Shown: positions 52,515 through 61,486 of the stretch, piece after piece
Layout of the letters: every line of letters starts with the position of its first letter
Position numbering within the stretch: the first letter of the stretch is position 1
Origin: Myxococcus fulvus
GTDB taxonomy: Bacteria; Myxococcota; Myxococcia; Myxococcales; Myxococcaceae
Length of the DNA: 64,000 bases
Assembly (NCBI RefSeq): GCF_900111765.1
Contig: NZ_FOIB01000007.1
Location: 495,704 to 559,703, forward strand
Reading direction: 5' to 3'
The notes under the pieces: model-generated
Databases searched by the model: none
Told to the model about the DNA's origin: nothing
The model's input: only the letters and a program-made list of their open reading frames with translations
Position numbers and translations under genes: made by a program

Positions 52515-53048
52515 TCAGGCGTCCGTGACGTCGTCGTTGTCGATGATGTGGCAGCCCGACTCCTCGTCGAGCGCGTCCTCGATGAAGCCGCGCAGCAGGT
52601 CCTTCCCGCCGATCTCGAAGGACAGGCTGATGCGGTCACCCTCGATGTGGACGTCCTTGTCCGTGGTCAGCTTGCCGCCCAGGGCCACGGCGCTGCCCTC
52701 GACGCGGGCGTTGCCCTGGAGGCGGACCTCGCCGCCCATGGACACCGCGTCGCCCTTCACCACGGCGCCGGCCTCCACGATGACGCGGCCCCGGATGGCG
52801 ACCGCGTCCTCGACGGTGGCCCCCTTGCGGATGATGATGTCGCCCTCCACGGCGACCACGTCCTTGGCCTTCTCTCCCGCCTCGATGACCAGGTCCGTGC
52901 CCTGCACCACGCGGCTGCCGTCCTTGGCCGTGGTGGCGCAGACGACCTTCACCGGGGAGGCCGACTTCCGGGCCGCGTCATCGCCGGCGAAGGCGGGCAG
53001 GGCCAGGGTGGACGCGAGAGCCAGAGTGGGGAGGAAGCGTGAGCGCAT
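52515..53048 (-). CDS. Secreted bactofilin-like beta-helix protein
   Basis: A 177-residue protein with signal peptide (RSRFLPTLALASTLALPAFAG) and a series of short repeats of hydrophobic-small residues (DLVIEAGEKAKDVVAVEGDIIIRKGATVEDAVAIRGRVIVEAGAV) of the sort found in polymer-forming bactofilins, here predicted to be exported. The C-terminal part is acidic and contains GCHIIDNDD. It resembles the middle part of the protein at 59998-61479. Function unknown. Confidence 0.7.
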   Translation of the reverse strand: MRSRFLPTLALASTLALPAFAGDDAARKSASPVKVVCATTAKDGSRVVQGTDLVIEAGEKAKDVVAVEGDIIIRKGATVEDAVAIRGRVIVEAGAVVKGDAVSMGGEVRLQGNARVEGSAVALGGKLTTDKDVHIEGDRISLSFEIGGKDLLRGFIEDALDEESGCHIIDNDDVTDA

Positions 53049-53198
53049 GGACGGCTCCTGGGGACGACCGGGTTGAGAGGTCTACGCGGCGGGCTCACAC
53101 CCATTGCATGGGTTCGTTTCCCTCCCGGGAGGCAGGTCGGGGCGCGCGGCTTGCAGTAGGGTGGAGTACGCCCTGGCCCGCATGCACCGAGGTCCCTC

Positions 53199-54260
53199 CT
53201 GGCCACTTCGTCGACGCAGCAAGACACCTCCGCGCAGGACCTGACCATCTGGGCCTATGCCTTCGGCTATTTCGCGGCGTATGCCCCGTACAGCGCGCTG
53301 ACGAAGGCGTTGTCGAGCGGCTCCCTGCCGGGCATGGAGGAGGGCATCGTCGGCTTCACGCTCCTGCCGGTGAGCGCGGCGACGTCGATGGTGGGGATGT
53401 TCGTCTTCCTGTCGCTCAAGCGCTGGTGGCGCTTCGCGGCGCACCGTCAGGTGCTGGGCCTGCGGGTGCCCACGCCGGGGGCATGGACGTTCCTGTCGGG
53501 GATGTGCTCGGCGGCCATCATCGGCACCACGACGCTGGCGTACACGCTGGAGGGCACCTCCATCGTCTTCATGATGCTGCTGATGCGCGGCGGGGTGCTG
53601 GTGCTGGCGCCCATCGTGGATGTGCTCAGCCGCAGGCACGTGCGCTGGCCCTCGTGGGTGGCGCTGGTGCTGAGCTTCGCCGCCGTGCTCGTCGCGTCGG
53701 GGAAGGACGCGCGCGCCACCATGACGTGGGTGGCCGCGCTGGACGTCGGCGTGTACCTGCTGAGCTACTTCATCCGCCTGCGCGCGATGAGCCGGCTGGC
53801 CAAGTCCCAGGACAAGAGCCTGTCCATCCGCTACTTCGTGGAGGAGCAGATGGTGGCCACGCCCTTCCTGGTGCTGGTGCTCGGGCTGGTGGCGGTGTGG
53901 GGCGGAGCGGGGCCGGCGCTGGACATCCGCGAGGGCTTCACCGGCATGTTCGCCCGCGGGCGGCTCCTGGAGGAGATGCTGGTGGGGCTGTTGTCCCAGG
54001 GCACGGGCATCTTCGGCGGGCTCATCCTGCTGGACGCGAGGGAGAACGCGTTCTCGGTGCCGGTGAACCGGGCCTCCAGCGTGCTCGCCGGCGTGGTGGC
54101 CACGCTGGGGCTGTCGCTGTGGCTGGGGCTGCCCGGCGTGGGGCCGCGCGAGATGCTGGGCGCGGCGCTGGTCATGGTGGCCATGACGGTGCTGGCGGTG
54201 CCCACGGTGCTCGCGGCGCGCCGGCGCGAGGCCGCCCTGAAGGCGGCGCTCGGGCCGTGA
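53199..54260 (+). CDS. DMT/EamA-type membrane transporter
   Basis: A hydrophobic protein of about 353 residues with roughly ten membrane segments, duplicated EamA-like organisation (for example GIVGFTLLPVSAATSMVGMFVF, SGMCSAAIIGTTTLAYTL, SVLAGVVATLGLSLWLGLPG). The start is uncertain: the frame is open from 53160 and no in-frame ATG, GTG or TTG exists before TTG 53310, which would cut off a conserved membrane helix (WAYAFGYFAAYAPYSALTK). I therefore place the start at CTG 53199, preceded by GAGG. Substrate unknown; small metabolites are usual. Confidence 0.7.
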   Translation: MATSSTQQDTSAQDLTIWAYAFGYFAAYAPYSALTKALSSGSLPGMEEGIVGFTLLPVSAATSMVGMFVFLSLKRWWRFAAHRQVLGLRVPTPGAWTFLSGMCSAAIIGTTTLAYTLEGTSIVFMMLLMRGGVLVLAPIVDVLSRRHVRWPSWVALVLSFAAVLVASGKDARATMTWVAALDVGVYLLSYFIRLRAMSRLAKSQDKSLSIRYFVEEQMVATPFLVLVLGLVAVWGGAGPALDIREGFTGMFARGRLLEEMLVGLLSQGTGIFGGLILLDARENAFSVPVNRASSVLAGVVATLGLSLWLGLPGVGPREMLGAALVMVAMTVLAVPTVLAARRREAALKAALGP

Positions 54261-54271
54261 GTCCCTGACGC

Positions 54272-54739
54272 CTACTTCTTGCTGTCCTGCGGGACGTGCA
54301 GCGTCAGCACGGGGCAGGGCGCGCGGGAGACCAGCTTCTGCGCCACGCTGCCCAGCAGCACGCGCGACAGTCCCCGTCGGCCGTGGGTGCCCATGACGAT
54401 GAGGTCGAAGCCCTCCTTCTCCACCAGCTCCAGGATGGTGGAGGCCGCCTCGCCCACCACCACGCGGTGCTTGAGCGGGACGGAGGGCTGCTCCATCTGC
54501 TCGAGCAACGTGGCCAGCTCCTTGCCCGCCGTGTCCAGGGCGACCTGCTCCAGCGAGAGCGGGTTCCACCCAGGGGCGGCGACGAGCAGATCCGGCGCGA
54601 CGTACTGCGGGGGCTCCCACGCGTGGAGGACCTCCACCGACGCGTTGAAGGGACGGGCGAGCTGGAGGGCGTAGTCGATGATGGAGCGAGAGCCCTCGCT
54701 CAGGTCGACGGGGACGAGAATTCGGGATGGCGCTGCCAT
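54272..54739 (-). CDS. Universal stress protein (UspA family)
   Basis: A 155-residue single Usp domain. ATP-binding signature MGTHGRRGLSRVLLGSVA (G-2-G-9-GS) and the N-terminal ILVPVDLSEGS. The ATG at 54739 follows GAGGAG; the longer open frame upstream is unrelated sequence. Such proteins bind ATP or AMP and are induced in stress. Convergent with the transporter gene. Confidence 0.93.
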   Translation of the reverse strand: MAAPSRILVPVDLSEGSRSIIDYALQLARPFNASVEVLHAWEPPQYVAPDLLVAAPGWNPLSLEQVALDTAGKELATLLEQMEQPSVPLKHRVVVGEAASTILELVEKEGFDLIVMGTHGRRGLSRVLLGSVAQKLVSRAPCPVLTLHVPQDSKK

Positions 54740-54901
54740 GGTCGGCTCCTCGCTGAGGTGAAAGGCCCTCTCTTGGGGATGGGGCCGAACGTCCTCAGGT
54801 GGAAGTTGCGTGCCAGCGCCTGCCCGCCTGTTCGCTACCGCGACGCGCAAAGCTTGCGGGGAGGCGAGCGCGGCCCGTGATTCGTGCGCAGGATGGCCCC
54901 C

Positions 54902-55765
54902 ATGCGTCCTCCCATCGATCAGGCCACGGTCCTCATCACCGGCGCCGCCGGGGGTATCGGCCGGGAGCTTGCCCGGCTGTTGTCCCGGCGCGTCCGCACG
55001 CTGGTCCTGGTGGACCGCGAGGTGGCGCGGCTGGAGCCGCTGCGTGAGGAGCTGCTCACGCGCTATCCCACCCTGGGTGTCCTCCTCCACGCCTGCGACG
55101 TGTGCGAGCCGCGCGAGGTCGACGCGATGGTGGCCTCGCTGGAGGCGCAGTTCGTCCGGGTGGATGTGCTGGTGAACACCGCGACGCTGGGCCTCAAGGG
55201 GCTCTACGCGGAGGCGCGCTGGGGTGGGTTGGAGGAGCTCCTGCGCTCGAACGTGTGGGTGCCCGCGCTGCTGACACACCGGCTGCTCGCGCCCATGCTG
55301 GAGCGGGGGCGGGGCGGGGTGCTGAACATCGGCTCGGGCGCGGCGCAGCTCATGCTGCCCGGCTCCGCGATGTTCGCCGCCACGCAGCGCTTCCTCGACG
55401 GCTTCACCGAGTCGCTCCGGCTGGAGGTGGAGGGGCGCGGCGTGGTCATCACCCGCGTGGCCCCGGGGCCGGTGGGGGACCCGGGCGCGGAGGAGGCGGG
55501 GAGCGCGCCCTTCTTCCAGATGTCCCTGGAGCGCTGCGCTCGCGCCGCGCTGGCGGCCTTCGAGCGGGGCGAGGCGCTGGTGTACCCGGGCTGGGGCCAC
55601 CGCTGGGTGATGCGGCTGTTGCCCCTGCTGCCACGGGGGCTTCAGCGCAGCCTGGGGCGGCTGGCGCTGCGCGGTGTGCGCCGCGAGGCCCTGGCCGCGC
55701 CCGAGGCGCTGCCCGTGGGGCTCGCGTCGCCCGTGCTGCTGGCGCGCGAGCCCAATCCGGCGTGA
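54902..55765 (+). CDS. Short-chain dehydrogenase-like protein with missing catalytic residues
   Basis: A 287-residue SDR fold. The nucleotide-binding motif is intact (VLITGAAGGIGREL, then NTATLGL and the catalytic-like Ser in NIGSGAA). However, the YxxxK site reads FAATQ (MFAATQRFLDGF), so both catalytic Tyr and Lys are replaced. It may bind NAD(P) without being an oxidoreductase. I chose ATG 54902; GTG 54884 or ATG 54893 could add 3-6 residues. No partner is obvious. Confidence 0.82.
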   Translation: MRPPIDQATVLITGAAGGIGRELARLLSRRVRTLVLVDREVARLEPLREELLTRYPTLGVLLHACDVCEPREVDAMVASLEAQFVRVDVLVNTATLGLKGLYAEARWGGLEELLRSNVWVPALLTHRLLAPMLERGRGGVLNIGSGAAQLMLPGSAMFAATQRFLDGFTESLRLEVEGRGVVITRVAPGPVGDPGAEEAGSAPFFQMSLERCARAALAAFERGEALVYPGWGHRWVMRLLPLLPRGLQRSLGRLALRGVRREALAAPEALPVGLASPVLLAREPNPA

Positions 55766-55769
55766 CGGA

Positions 55770-56564
55770 TTAGAGGCCGATCTCCGCCAGACGCGCCTTC
55801 ACGCGGGTGGCCTTCACGCCGGTGTTGGCCGTGCCGCGGCCCTGCGAGTTGCCGCCCAGGCCGATGTGGTGCAGGCCCACCACCTGGTTCGTGGCCGTCG
55901 ACAGCACCGGCGAGCCCGACGAGCCGCCCAGCGTGTCCGCGTCGTAGGACAGGTCCGTGGTGGAGTAGTTCGCGTTCTTCACCACGCCCGGCGACAGCTT
56001 CTTCGTCGGCACGCAGCCGGACGACGTGTAGTAGTCGCAGTTCTGGTGCACCACGTAGATGCTCGCGTTGGTGGCCGCGTTGGCGCTCGCCACCGTCAGG
56101 AAGCCGTGCACGTTGCCCGGCAGCTGGCCGTTGGTGGCCGAGCAGCGCAGCGCCGTCATGTCGTCAGCGGACCACGTCTTGATGAACGTGGCGCAGGAGT
56201 ACCAGACGCGGCTGGCCGAGGCGACGCCGTCGATGTAGTTGAAGGACACCCGGGCCCCCGCGGCCTGGGACGCGCTGCCCACGCAGTGGTTGTTGGTGAT
56301 GATGACATCCGGTGACACCAGCCACGCGGTGCATCGGCTGCCCACCGCGGGGATGGACAGGTAGCCCACCGCGTTGGCGCGGGTGGCCTGCGTGCCCGAC
56401 AGCGTGGTGGAGCTCACCCAGTTCACCGAACCGACGATGACGTTGGATTCCTGCGACTGCAGCGGCTCGGTGCCATCCTGGTCCGGGACATCGGGGGACT
56501 GCTCGGTACCGCAGGCCGACAGGGCACCCATCACGAACAACGCACGCAGGCTCTTGGCGAACAT
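55770..56564 (-). CDS. Secreted serine protease, trypsin-like lipoprotein
   Basis: A 264-residue chymotrypsin-fold protease. Lipobox ALSAC, then a pro-segment. Catalytic residues: His in ITNNHCVGS, Asp in SADDMTALRC and Ser in GGSSGSPVLS. It belongs to the glutamyl-endopeptidase-like or DUF31-like bacterial branch rather than the trypsin branch at the left end of the window. I chose ATG at 56564 with GGAGGAGACC upstream. Probably exported, perhaps a lytic protease used in predation. Confidence 0.88.
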   Translation of the reverse strand: MFAKSLRALFVMGALSACGTEQSPDVPDQDGTEPLQSQESNVIVGSVNWVSSTTLSGTQATRANAVGYLSIPAVGSRCTAWLVSPDVIITNNHCVGSASQAAGARVSFNYIDGVASASRVWYSCATFIKTWSADDMTALRCSATNGQLPGNVHGFLTVASANAATNASIYVVHQNCDYYTSSGCVPTKKLSPGVVKNANYSTTDLSYDADTLGGSSGSPVLSTATNQVVGLHHIGLGGNSQGRGTANTGVKATRVKARLAEIGL

Positions 56565-56917
56565 CGGGTCTCCTCCACACGCGGGATTGCGCGCGGCGTG
56601 CCCAAGGCACTCCCCATGCCAGCGTCTCGCGCGGGACACTTCCACTCGACAGCCGTCGCCGCCTCGGCACCCGGGTGGTGCGCGCGTGCTCCGCTCCGTC
56701 ACCCGCGGGTGTAAAGCCCCTTCGCGTCGCCACGGAGAGTCTTCGTGATATTCGCGATTTACGATTAATTCAGGAGCTGTCCTGCATTTGGACGCTCCGG
56801 GCGCCAGGTGTCGTGGTCCCGGACAGCGGCGGAAAAATCCACGGGCCGCGTTCCGCTCGCTCTGGTGGAGAGGGGGAACGCGGCCCGAGAGGGCGAGGGT
56901 GGCCGTGGGCCGGGTGC
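56565..56917. other. Intergenic region without a recognised gene
   Basis: This 353-base stretch lies upstream of the protease gene and downstream of the dehydrogenase operon. It contains the hairpin described separately and an AT-rich patch around 56745-56790 where a protease promoter could sit. I found no ORF, RNA gene or repeat. Confidence 0.5.
56843..56886 (-). terminator. Strong hairpin terminator
   Basis: Perfect 12-base stem (GGGCCGCGTTCC and GGAACGCGGCCC) with a 20-base loop, 31 bases beyond the stop of the minus-strand dehydrogenase gene. A TTTTT tract follows in the direction of transcription. Confidence 0.75.
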
Positions 56918-58405
56918 CTAGCCGATGATCATGTCCTCGCGCTCCAGGGTGCCCTCGGAGAAGCGGCGCAGGTTGAAGCGGGTGAAGAGCTCGTCGGACT
57001 CGCCGGTGCGCATCCACTTCGCCATCCGCTCGGCGACGGCGGGGGCCATCATGAAGCCGTGGCCGACGAAGCCGGACATCTGGAGCAGGTTGTCCAGGCC
57101 CGGGGTGCGTCCGAGGATGGGGTTGTTGTCCGGCGTCACGTCGTAGCAGCCGGCCCACTGGCGCAGCACCTTCACGTGGCCCACGTGGGGCAGCTGCTCC
57201 ATGAGGGCCTGGGCGAAGCGGGACACGAAACGCAGGGTGCTGCCCATGTTGAGCCCGGCGGGCTCCTTGGGGTCACCCATGCCGCCCACGATTTCGCCGC
57301 GCATGGACTGGCTGAAGTACAGGCCCGAGTCGAGCACGGACACGAGCGGCCCCAGGAAGGGCTTGAGGGGCTCGGTGCTGAGGATTTCGTGGCGGTGCGG
57401 CTCGTTGGGCAGCTGCACGCCGACGAGCTTCGCCACCTCGGGACTCCACGCGCCGGACGCGAGCACCACGGTGTCACAGGCGATGTCGCCGCGGTCCGTC
57501 TTCACCTTGCGGATCTGTCCGCCGCTGACGTCGAAGCCGGTGACCTCCGTGTACGTCTCCACGCGGACGCCCTTCTTGCGGCAGCCCTGCGCGTAACCCC
57601 ACAGGAAGGGCCAGGGGAAGATGACGCCGTCCTCGGGGTTGAAGGACGCGGCCACGCAGCCCTTCATCGTGAGGCCCGGGACGATGTCGCGCGCGGCGTC
57701 CGGCGTGACGAGCCGGGTGGGCACGTCGAAGCGGTTGTGCAGCGCCACGTTGCGCTCCAGCCGCTTGGCCACCGCGTCGGTGCGCGCGAGGAACAGGTAG
57801 CCGCCCTGGCGCAGCCACACGTTGATGCCCATCTCCCGGGCGAAGCCCTTCATCAGGTCGATGGAGCGCTTGGCCAGCTCCACCAGCGCCGGGGTGCCCC
57901 ACTGCATGCGCACGCCGCCGCCGTTGCGGCCGGACGCGCCCGCGCAGAGGTAGCCGCGCTCCAGCACCACCACGTCCGTCTCACCCTCGCGCGCCAGGTT
58001 GTACGCGAGCGCCAGACCCATGATGCCACCGCCGATGATGACCACCTTGGCCTTGGCGGGCAGGGGCTCGGTAGGACGAAGCCCCTTGGGGAAGACATCC
58101 ACCTCCTGGGGTACGCCGCCCACGGGGGGCTGGGACTCGTCCACCGGGGCGCTCGCGAAGAGCCGCAGCTCGGTGGGGTAGAGCGGGGGCCTGGGCGTGA
58201 AGGGCACCACCGCGTCGGCCTTGAGCGCCTTCTCCTGCTCCAGGAGCGCGGCCACGGCGGACAGGCAGCTCTTGCCCTGGCAGATGCCCGTGCCGAAGCC
58301 CGTGTAGCGCTTCACTGACTCCACATCGCAGTAGCCCCGCGACACCGCGTGCCGCACGTCGTCCGCGGTGACGTCCTCGCAGGAGCAGATCATCGACTTG
58401 CTCAT
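56918..58405 (-). CDS. FAD-dependent amine/imino-acid dehydrogenase with N-terminal BFD-type [2Fe-2S] domain
   Basis: A 495-residue flavoprotein. Residues 1-65 are a bacterioferredoxin-like [2Fe-2S] domain (CSCEDV, then TGICQGKSC). A Rossmann FAD-binding DAO domain follows from about 115 (VVIIGGGIMGLALAYNLA, SGRNGGGVRMQWG, then DGVIFPWPF and GCYDVTPDNNPILG). The combination matches the beta subunit of heteromeric D-hydroxyproline, opine and HcnC-type dehydrogenases. It overlaps the partner gene at ATGA and is followed by a hairpin. Electron acceptor and substrate are not determined; D-amino or N-alkyl amino acids are the best guess. Confidence 0.85.
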   Translation of the reverse strand: MSKSMICSCEDVTADDVRHAVSRGYCDVESVKRYTGFGTGICQGKSCLSAVAALLEQEKALKADAVVPFTPRPPLYPTELRLFASAPVDESQPPVGGVPQEVDVFPKGLRPTEPLPAKAKVVIIGGGIMGLALAYNLAREGETDVVVLERGYLCAGASGRNGGGVRMQWGTPALVELAKRSIDLMKGFAREMGINVWLRQGGYLFLARTDAVAKRLERNVALHNRFDVPTRLVTPDAARDIVPGLTMKGCVAASFNPEDGVIFPWPFLWGYAQGCRKKGVRVETYTEVTGFDVSGGQIRKVKTDRGDIACDTVVLASGAWSPEVAKLVGVQLPNEPHRHEILSTEPLKPFLGPLVSVLDSGLYFSQSMRGEIVGGMGDPKEPAGLNMGSTLRFVSRFAQALMEQLPHVGHVKVLRQWAGCYDVTPDNNPILGRTPGLDNLLQMSGFVGHGFMMAPAVAERMAKWMRTGESDELFTRFNLRRFSEGTLEREDMIIG

Positions 58406-59748
58406 GACAGTCCCTCCACCAGCGCCTGGGCCGCGCGGCGGCCCGCCTCGGACGCCTCCTTCGCGCTGCCACCGCCCGTCACGTCTCCGGCCACGAACAC
58501 GTCCGCCGCGTCGGTGCGGCCCTCGGCGCTCGCCTCCACCCGGAACAGTCCGCGCGAGGCCTCGAACGAGACCTTGGCGCCGCCCTGCCGCGCCAGCTCG
58601 AAGCTGGGCGTCACCGGCACGGACACCAGCACCGCGTCGCAGTCCACCTTGCGCCGTCCTCCCTGGCGCGGCGTGAAGCTGAACGAGCTCACGTGCCGGA
58701 GGCCGTGCGCCTTGGGCTCCGAGCCCTCCACCGTCGTCGGATGCGCCCCAGCACCCGGCGCGCCCTTCAGGTCCACCACGACGGCGACCTTCACGCCGTG
58801 CTCCTCGAGCAGCCGCGCCAGGCCCTGCAGCTCCTGGCCCCAGCCCACCAGCGCCGCGCGCTCCGGCGCCACCGCGTGCCGACGCAGGAGCAGGCTGGCC
58901 GCGCGGCCCGCGTAGACGCCGGGCAAATCATTGTTCTCGAAGGGCACCATCGGCGGGTGTCCACCGGGCGTCAGCAGGAAGCGCTCCGCGTAGACCTTGA
59001 GCAGCCGCGCCTCGCCGTTCTCCCGGGCGCCCACCGCGAGGTAGCGGCCCTGCTCGTCGTCGTACAGGCCCAGCGCCGTGGCTCGGGTGACGACGCTGTC
59101 CCGCGCGAGCGTGGCCACGTCGGCGATGGCGGGCGCGTCCGCCTCCGGGGCGCCATGCGCCAGCCGGCCACCCACGTGGTCCTCGCGCTCGAACATCAGG
59201 AAGGGGATGCCCCGTCCGGTCAGCTCCCGCGCGGCGGCGAGCCCGGCGGCCCCCGCTCCCACCACCGCGACGCGGGTGCGCAGCGTGCGCGACGGCGGGG
59301 GCGCCGGGGCCGCGTCCTTGGGCAACAGGCCCAGGCCCGCAAGCTGCCGGGCCACCTTGGCCATCACCGTCTCCGCGACGGGCACGCCGGCGAACATCTC
59401 GTGGTGGTCCAGGCCGTTGGGGAAGAACCAGTCGATGGTCTCGAACACGTCCACCTTCGCGGAGGGGTACGCGTTCTGCCGCTCCAGCTTCATGCCGTCG
59501 CGCGCGGGCGTGCGGCACGTGTAGACGTTGGGCAGCCCGTCCACGCGCATCAGGCACTGCGAGCACGCGGCGGCGAAGCAGTAGGGCCCGCGAGGGCGGT
59601 GGTACTTCACGGAACGGGCGAGCATGGGCTCGCCCGCGGCGACGAGGGAACATGCCACCGGCTCGCCCTCGATGGCGGGGATGCTCTCGCCCTCGAGGTC
59701 CACGGTGATGGCCCTGCCGCGCAACGAGGCATCTGGGAGACGTCGCAT
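58402..59748 (-). CDS. FAD/NAD(P)-binding oxidoreductase subunit with N-terminal [2Fe-2S] domain
   Basis: A 448-residue partner subunit. The N-terminal 100 residues form a [2Fe-2S] domain like that of sarcosine oxidase alpha/HcnA (GPYCFAAACSQCLMRVDG, VYTCRTPA, giving four Cys). A pyridine-nucleotide-disulfide-type FAD domain follows at about 155 (VAVVGAGAAGLAAARELTGRG) with GRLAHG and the C-terminal VFVAGDVTGGGSAKEASEAGRRAA. The ATG at 59748 is reasonable. In hydroxyproline or opine dehydrogenases the alpha and gamma subunits correspond to these two parts, here fused. The overlap with the next gene implies a stable 1:1 complex. Confidence 0.82.
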   Translation of the reverse strand: MRRLPDASLRGRAITVDLEGESIPAIEGEPVACSLVAAGEPMLARSVKYHRPRGPYCFAAACSQCLMRVDGLPNVYTCRTPARDGMKLERQNAYPSAKVDVFETIDWFFPNGLDHHEMFAGVPVAETVMAKVARQLAGLGLLPKDAAPAPPPSRTLRTRVAVVGAGAAGLAAARELTGRGIPFLMFEREDHVGGRLAHGAPEADAPAIADVATLARDSVVTRATALGLYDDEQGRYLAVGARENGEARLLKVYAERFLLTPGGHPPMVPFENNDLPGVYAGRAASLLLRRHAVAPERAALVGWGQELQGLARLLEEHGVKVAVVVDLKGAPGAGAHPTTVEGSEPKAHGLRHVSSFSFTPRQGGRRKVDCDAVLVSVPVTPSFELARQGGAKVSFEASRGLFRVEASAEGRTDAADVFVAGDVTGGGSAKEASEAGRRAAQALVEGLS

Positions 59749-59967
59749 GGGTGCCGCGCAAAATGGCGTAACGGCCCCGGGTGGTCAAAGCCTGTCGGCG
59801 CATGACGCACCCCGGTCATGAGGCCCAGCCGACAGTCGAGGTGATGGCGCGCTGGAACTTCTCTAAGACTCCCGCAGAACGTCACCGGGGACCGCGACGG
59901 GCCGTCTCAGGCCTCGTGGCGATCCCCGGTGGGTGGAGCGGGCGGCCGTGCAGGCCGCGGTCCTTGA

Positions 59968-59991
59968 CGCGCCGGGCAAATCCCCGGCGCG
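59968..59991 (-). terminator. Hairpin after the STN/bactofilin-like gene
   Basis: Perfect 9-base stem (CGCGCCGGG and CCCGGCGCG) with a 6-base loop, six bases beyond the stop codon of the minus-strand gene. No T-tract is evident. Confidence 0.55.
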
Positions 59992-59997
59992 GGTGCG

Positions 59998-61479
59998 TCA
60001 GAGCGGCTGCTCCCCGTGGGTGTGGATGGGCTCGGGGATGCCCATGCCGCGCGGCCGGTAGCCGAAGCGGGTCCGGATGACCGCGCCCAGGGCGATGAGC
60101 ACCACCAGGAAGGAGACGATGGCGCCGAGGATGGGGATGGCGCCCACCACCAGCAACACCAGCAATCCCAGCGCGAGCACCACTGCCTGCGTCTTGCGGC
60201 CGCGCATCACCGGCAGCCGGGTGCCCAGTTCGCTCGCCACCGCCGCGAAGCCCAGCGCCGCCGCCAGGGGCGCCGCCATCCACAACACCAGCGCCGCGGG
60301 GATGCCGATGATGGTGATGGCCAGCACCACCGTGAGCGGAATCATCGCCACCACCCCGAGCAGGCCCGTCAGGCCGCTCTGCACCGGCCGCGCGCGGATC
60401 TCATCCCCCACCTGCTTCATCCGCGACGGGAAGAACATCTGGCCGAGGAAACCCAGCCCGAAGAGCACCGCGAACGTGAGGATGAACCCGGCGAGCCCGC
60501 CCCCATTGTCGTCGCGGTCGCGCCGCCGCTCCTCGCCCTCGTCGCTGGCCTCCTGGAGGCCCTTGTTGAGCTCCTTCGCGACGACGCGGCCGATGTTGGC
60601 GCCGCCGAAGGTGTTGATGCTGCCCTCGACGTTGGCGCCGTCCTCGCGGTCCACGTTGCCGCCGAAGGAGGACACGTCGCCCTCCACGGAGGCGCCGGGC
60701 TTGAGGACCACGTTGCCGCCGAAGGCGTGCGCGTCACCCTCCACGTGGCCGTGGACGATGAGGTTGCCGCCGAAGGCCACCGCGTCCTTCTCCACGTTGC
60801 CCTTCACCACCAGGTTGCCGCCGTACACCACGGCGCTCTCCACCGTCTGTCCCTCCTTCACCTCCAGGGACTGACCGCGCGCCACCACGTTGCGAGCCCC
60901 CGAGCGGCGCGAGCGCTTGAGCTCGTCGCGGGTGCGGTGCATCTGCTCGCGGATCTGCTCGCGCACCTCGCGCATCGTCTCCGCGTCCGTGCCGGAGGAC
61001 TCATCTGACTCGTCGTGCTCGGAGCCCTCCGAGGCGACCGCGGGCGCCGCCGGAGCGGGAGGCGCGGGCGGGGCCGGAGCCGCCTGGGGCGCGGGCGTCG
61101 GCTCGGCGACGGGCGCGGCGAGCCCCTGGGCCGCGGCCTCCTTCTCCGAGGGCGTCATGGGGCGCAGGGTGATGATGGAGCCGTCCTGCTCCATGCGCAG
61201 CGAGTAGGCGCGGGACACGGTGCGCAGGGCCTGGTCGGCGGAGATGCCGCGCAGGTGGACCTCGGCGGGGACGTCCAGGTCGCCGGTGACGACCAGGTTG
61301 AGGCCGCCCTTGTCGGCGATGGTCTTCAGCGCGTCGCGCAGGCTGCCGCGGAAGGAGACGTCGATGCTCTTCGCGGCGGGCGCGGACTCGGCGGCGCGGG
61401 CGGCGGGAGCGGACTCGGCGAGCGCGAGGGGGGCGCCCATGAGCAACGCGGGGATGAGGAATCGGGAGGAGATCTTCAT
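59998..61479 (-). CDS. Membrane protein with STN domain, bactofilin-like repeats and C-terminal membrane bundle
   Basis: A 493-residue exported protein. Signal peptide to about residue 22. Residues 38-105 look like a secretin/TonB short N-terminal (STN) domain (VSFRGSLRDALKTIADKGGLNLVVTG, LRGISADQALRTVSRAYSL). A Pro/Ala linker and a charged helical region follow, then short beta-helix repeats at about 205-295 (ESAVVYGGNLVVKGNVEKDAVAFGG, GDAHAFGGNVVLKPGASVEGDVSSFGG). The C-terminus has four to five membrane helices. It is encoded after an ECF sigma factor and its anti-sigma factor, 8 bases downstream, so it is a probable regulon member or cell-envelope sensor. The domain combination is unusual. 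Confidence 0.75.
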   Translation of the reverse strand: MKISSRFLIPALLMGAPLALAESAPAARAAESAPAAKSIDVSFRGSLRDALKTIADKGGLNLVVTGDLDVPAEVHLRGISADQALRTVSRAYSLRMEQDGSIITLRPMTPSEKEAAAQGLAAPVAEPTPAPQAAPAPPAPPAPAAPAVASEGSEHDESDESSGTDAETMREVREQIREQMHRTRDELKRSRRSGARNVVARGQSLEVKEGQTVESAVVYGGNLVVKGNVEKDAVAFGGNLIVHGHVEGDAHAFGGNVVLKPGASVEGDVSSFGGNVDREDGANVEGSINTFGGANIGRVVAKELNKGLQEASDEGEERRRDRDDNGGGLAGFILTFAVLFGLGFLGQMFFPSRMKQVGDEIRARPVQSGLTGLLGVVAMIPLTVVLAITIIGIPAALVLWMAAPLAAALGFAAVASELGTRLPVMRGRKTQAVVLALGLLVLLVVGAIPILGAIVSFLVVLIALGAVIRTRFGYRPRGMGIPEPIHTHGEQPL

Positions 61480-61486
61480 GGGGCGC

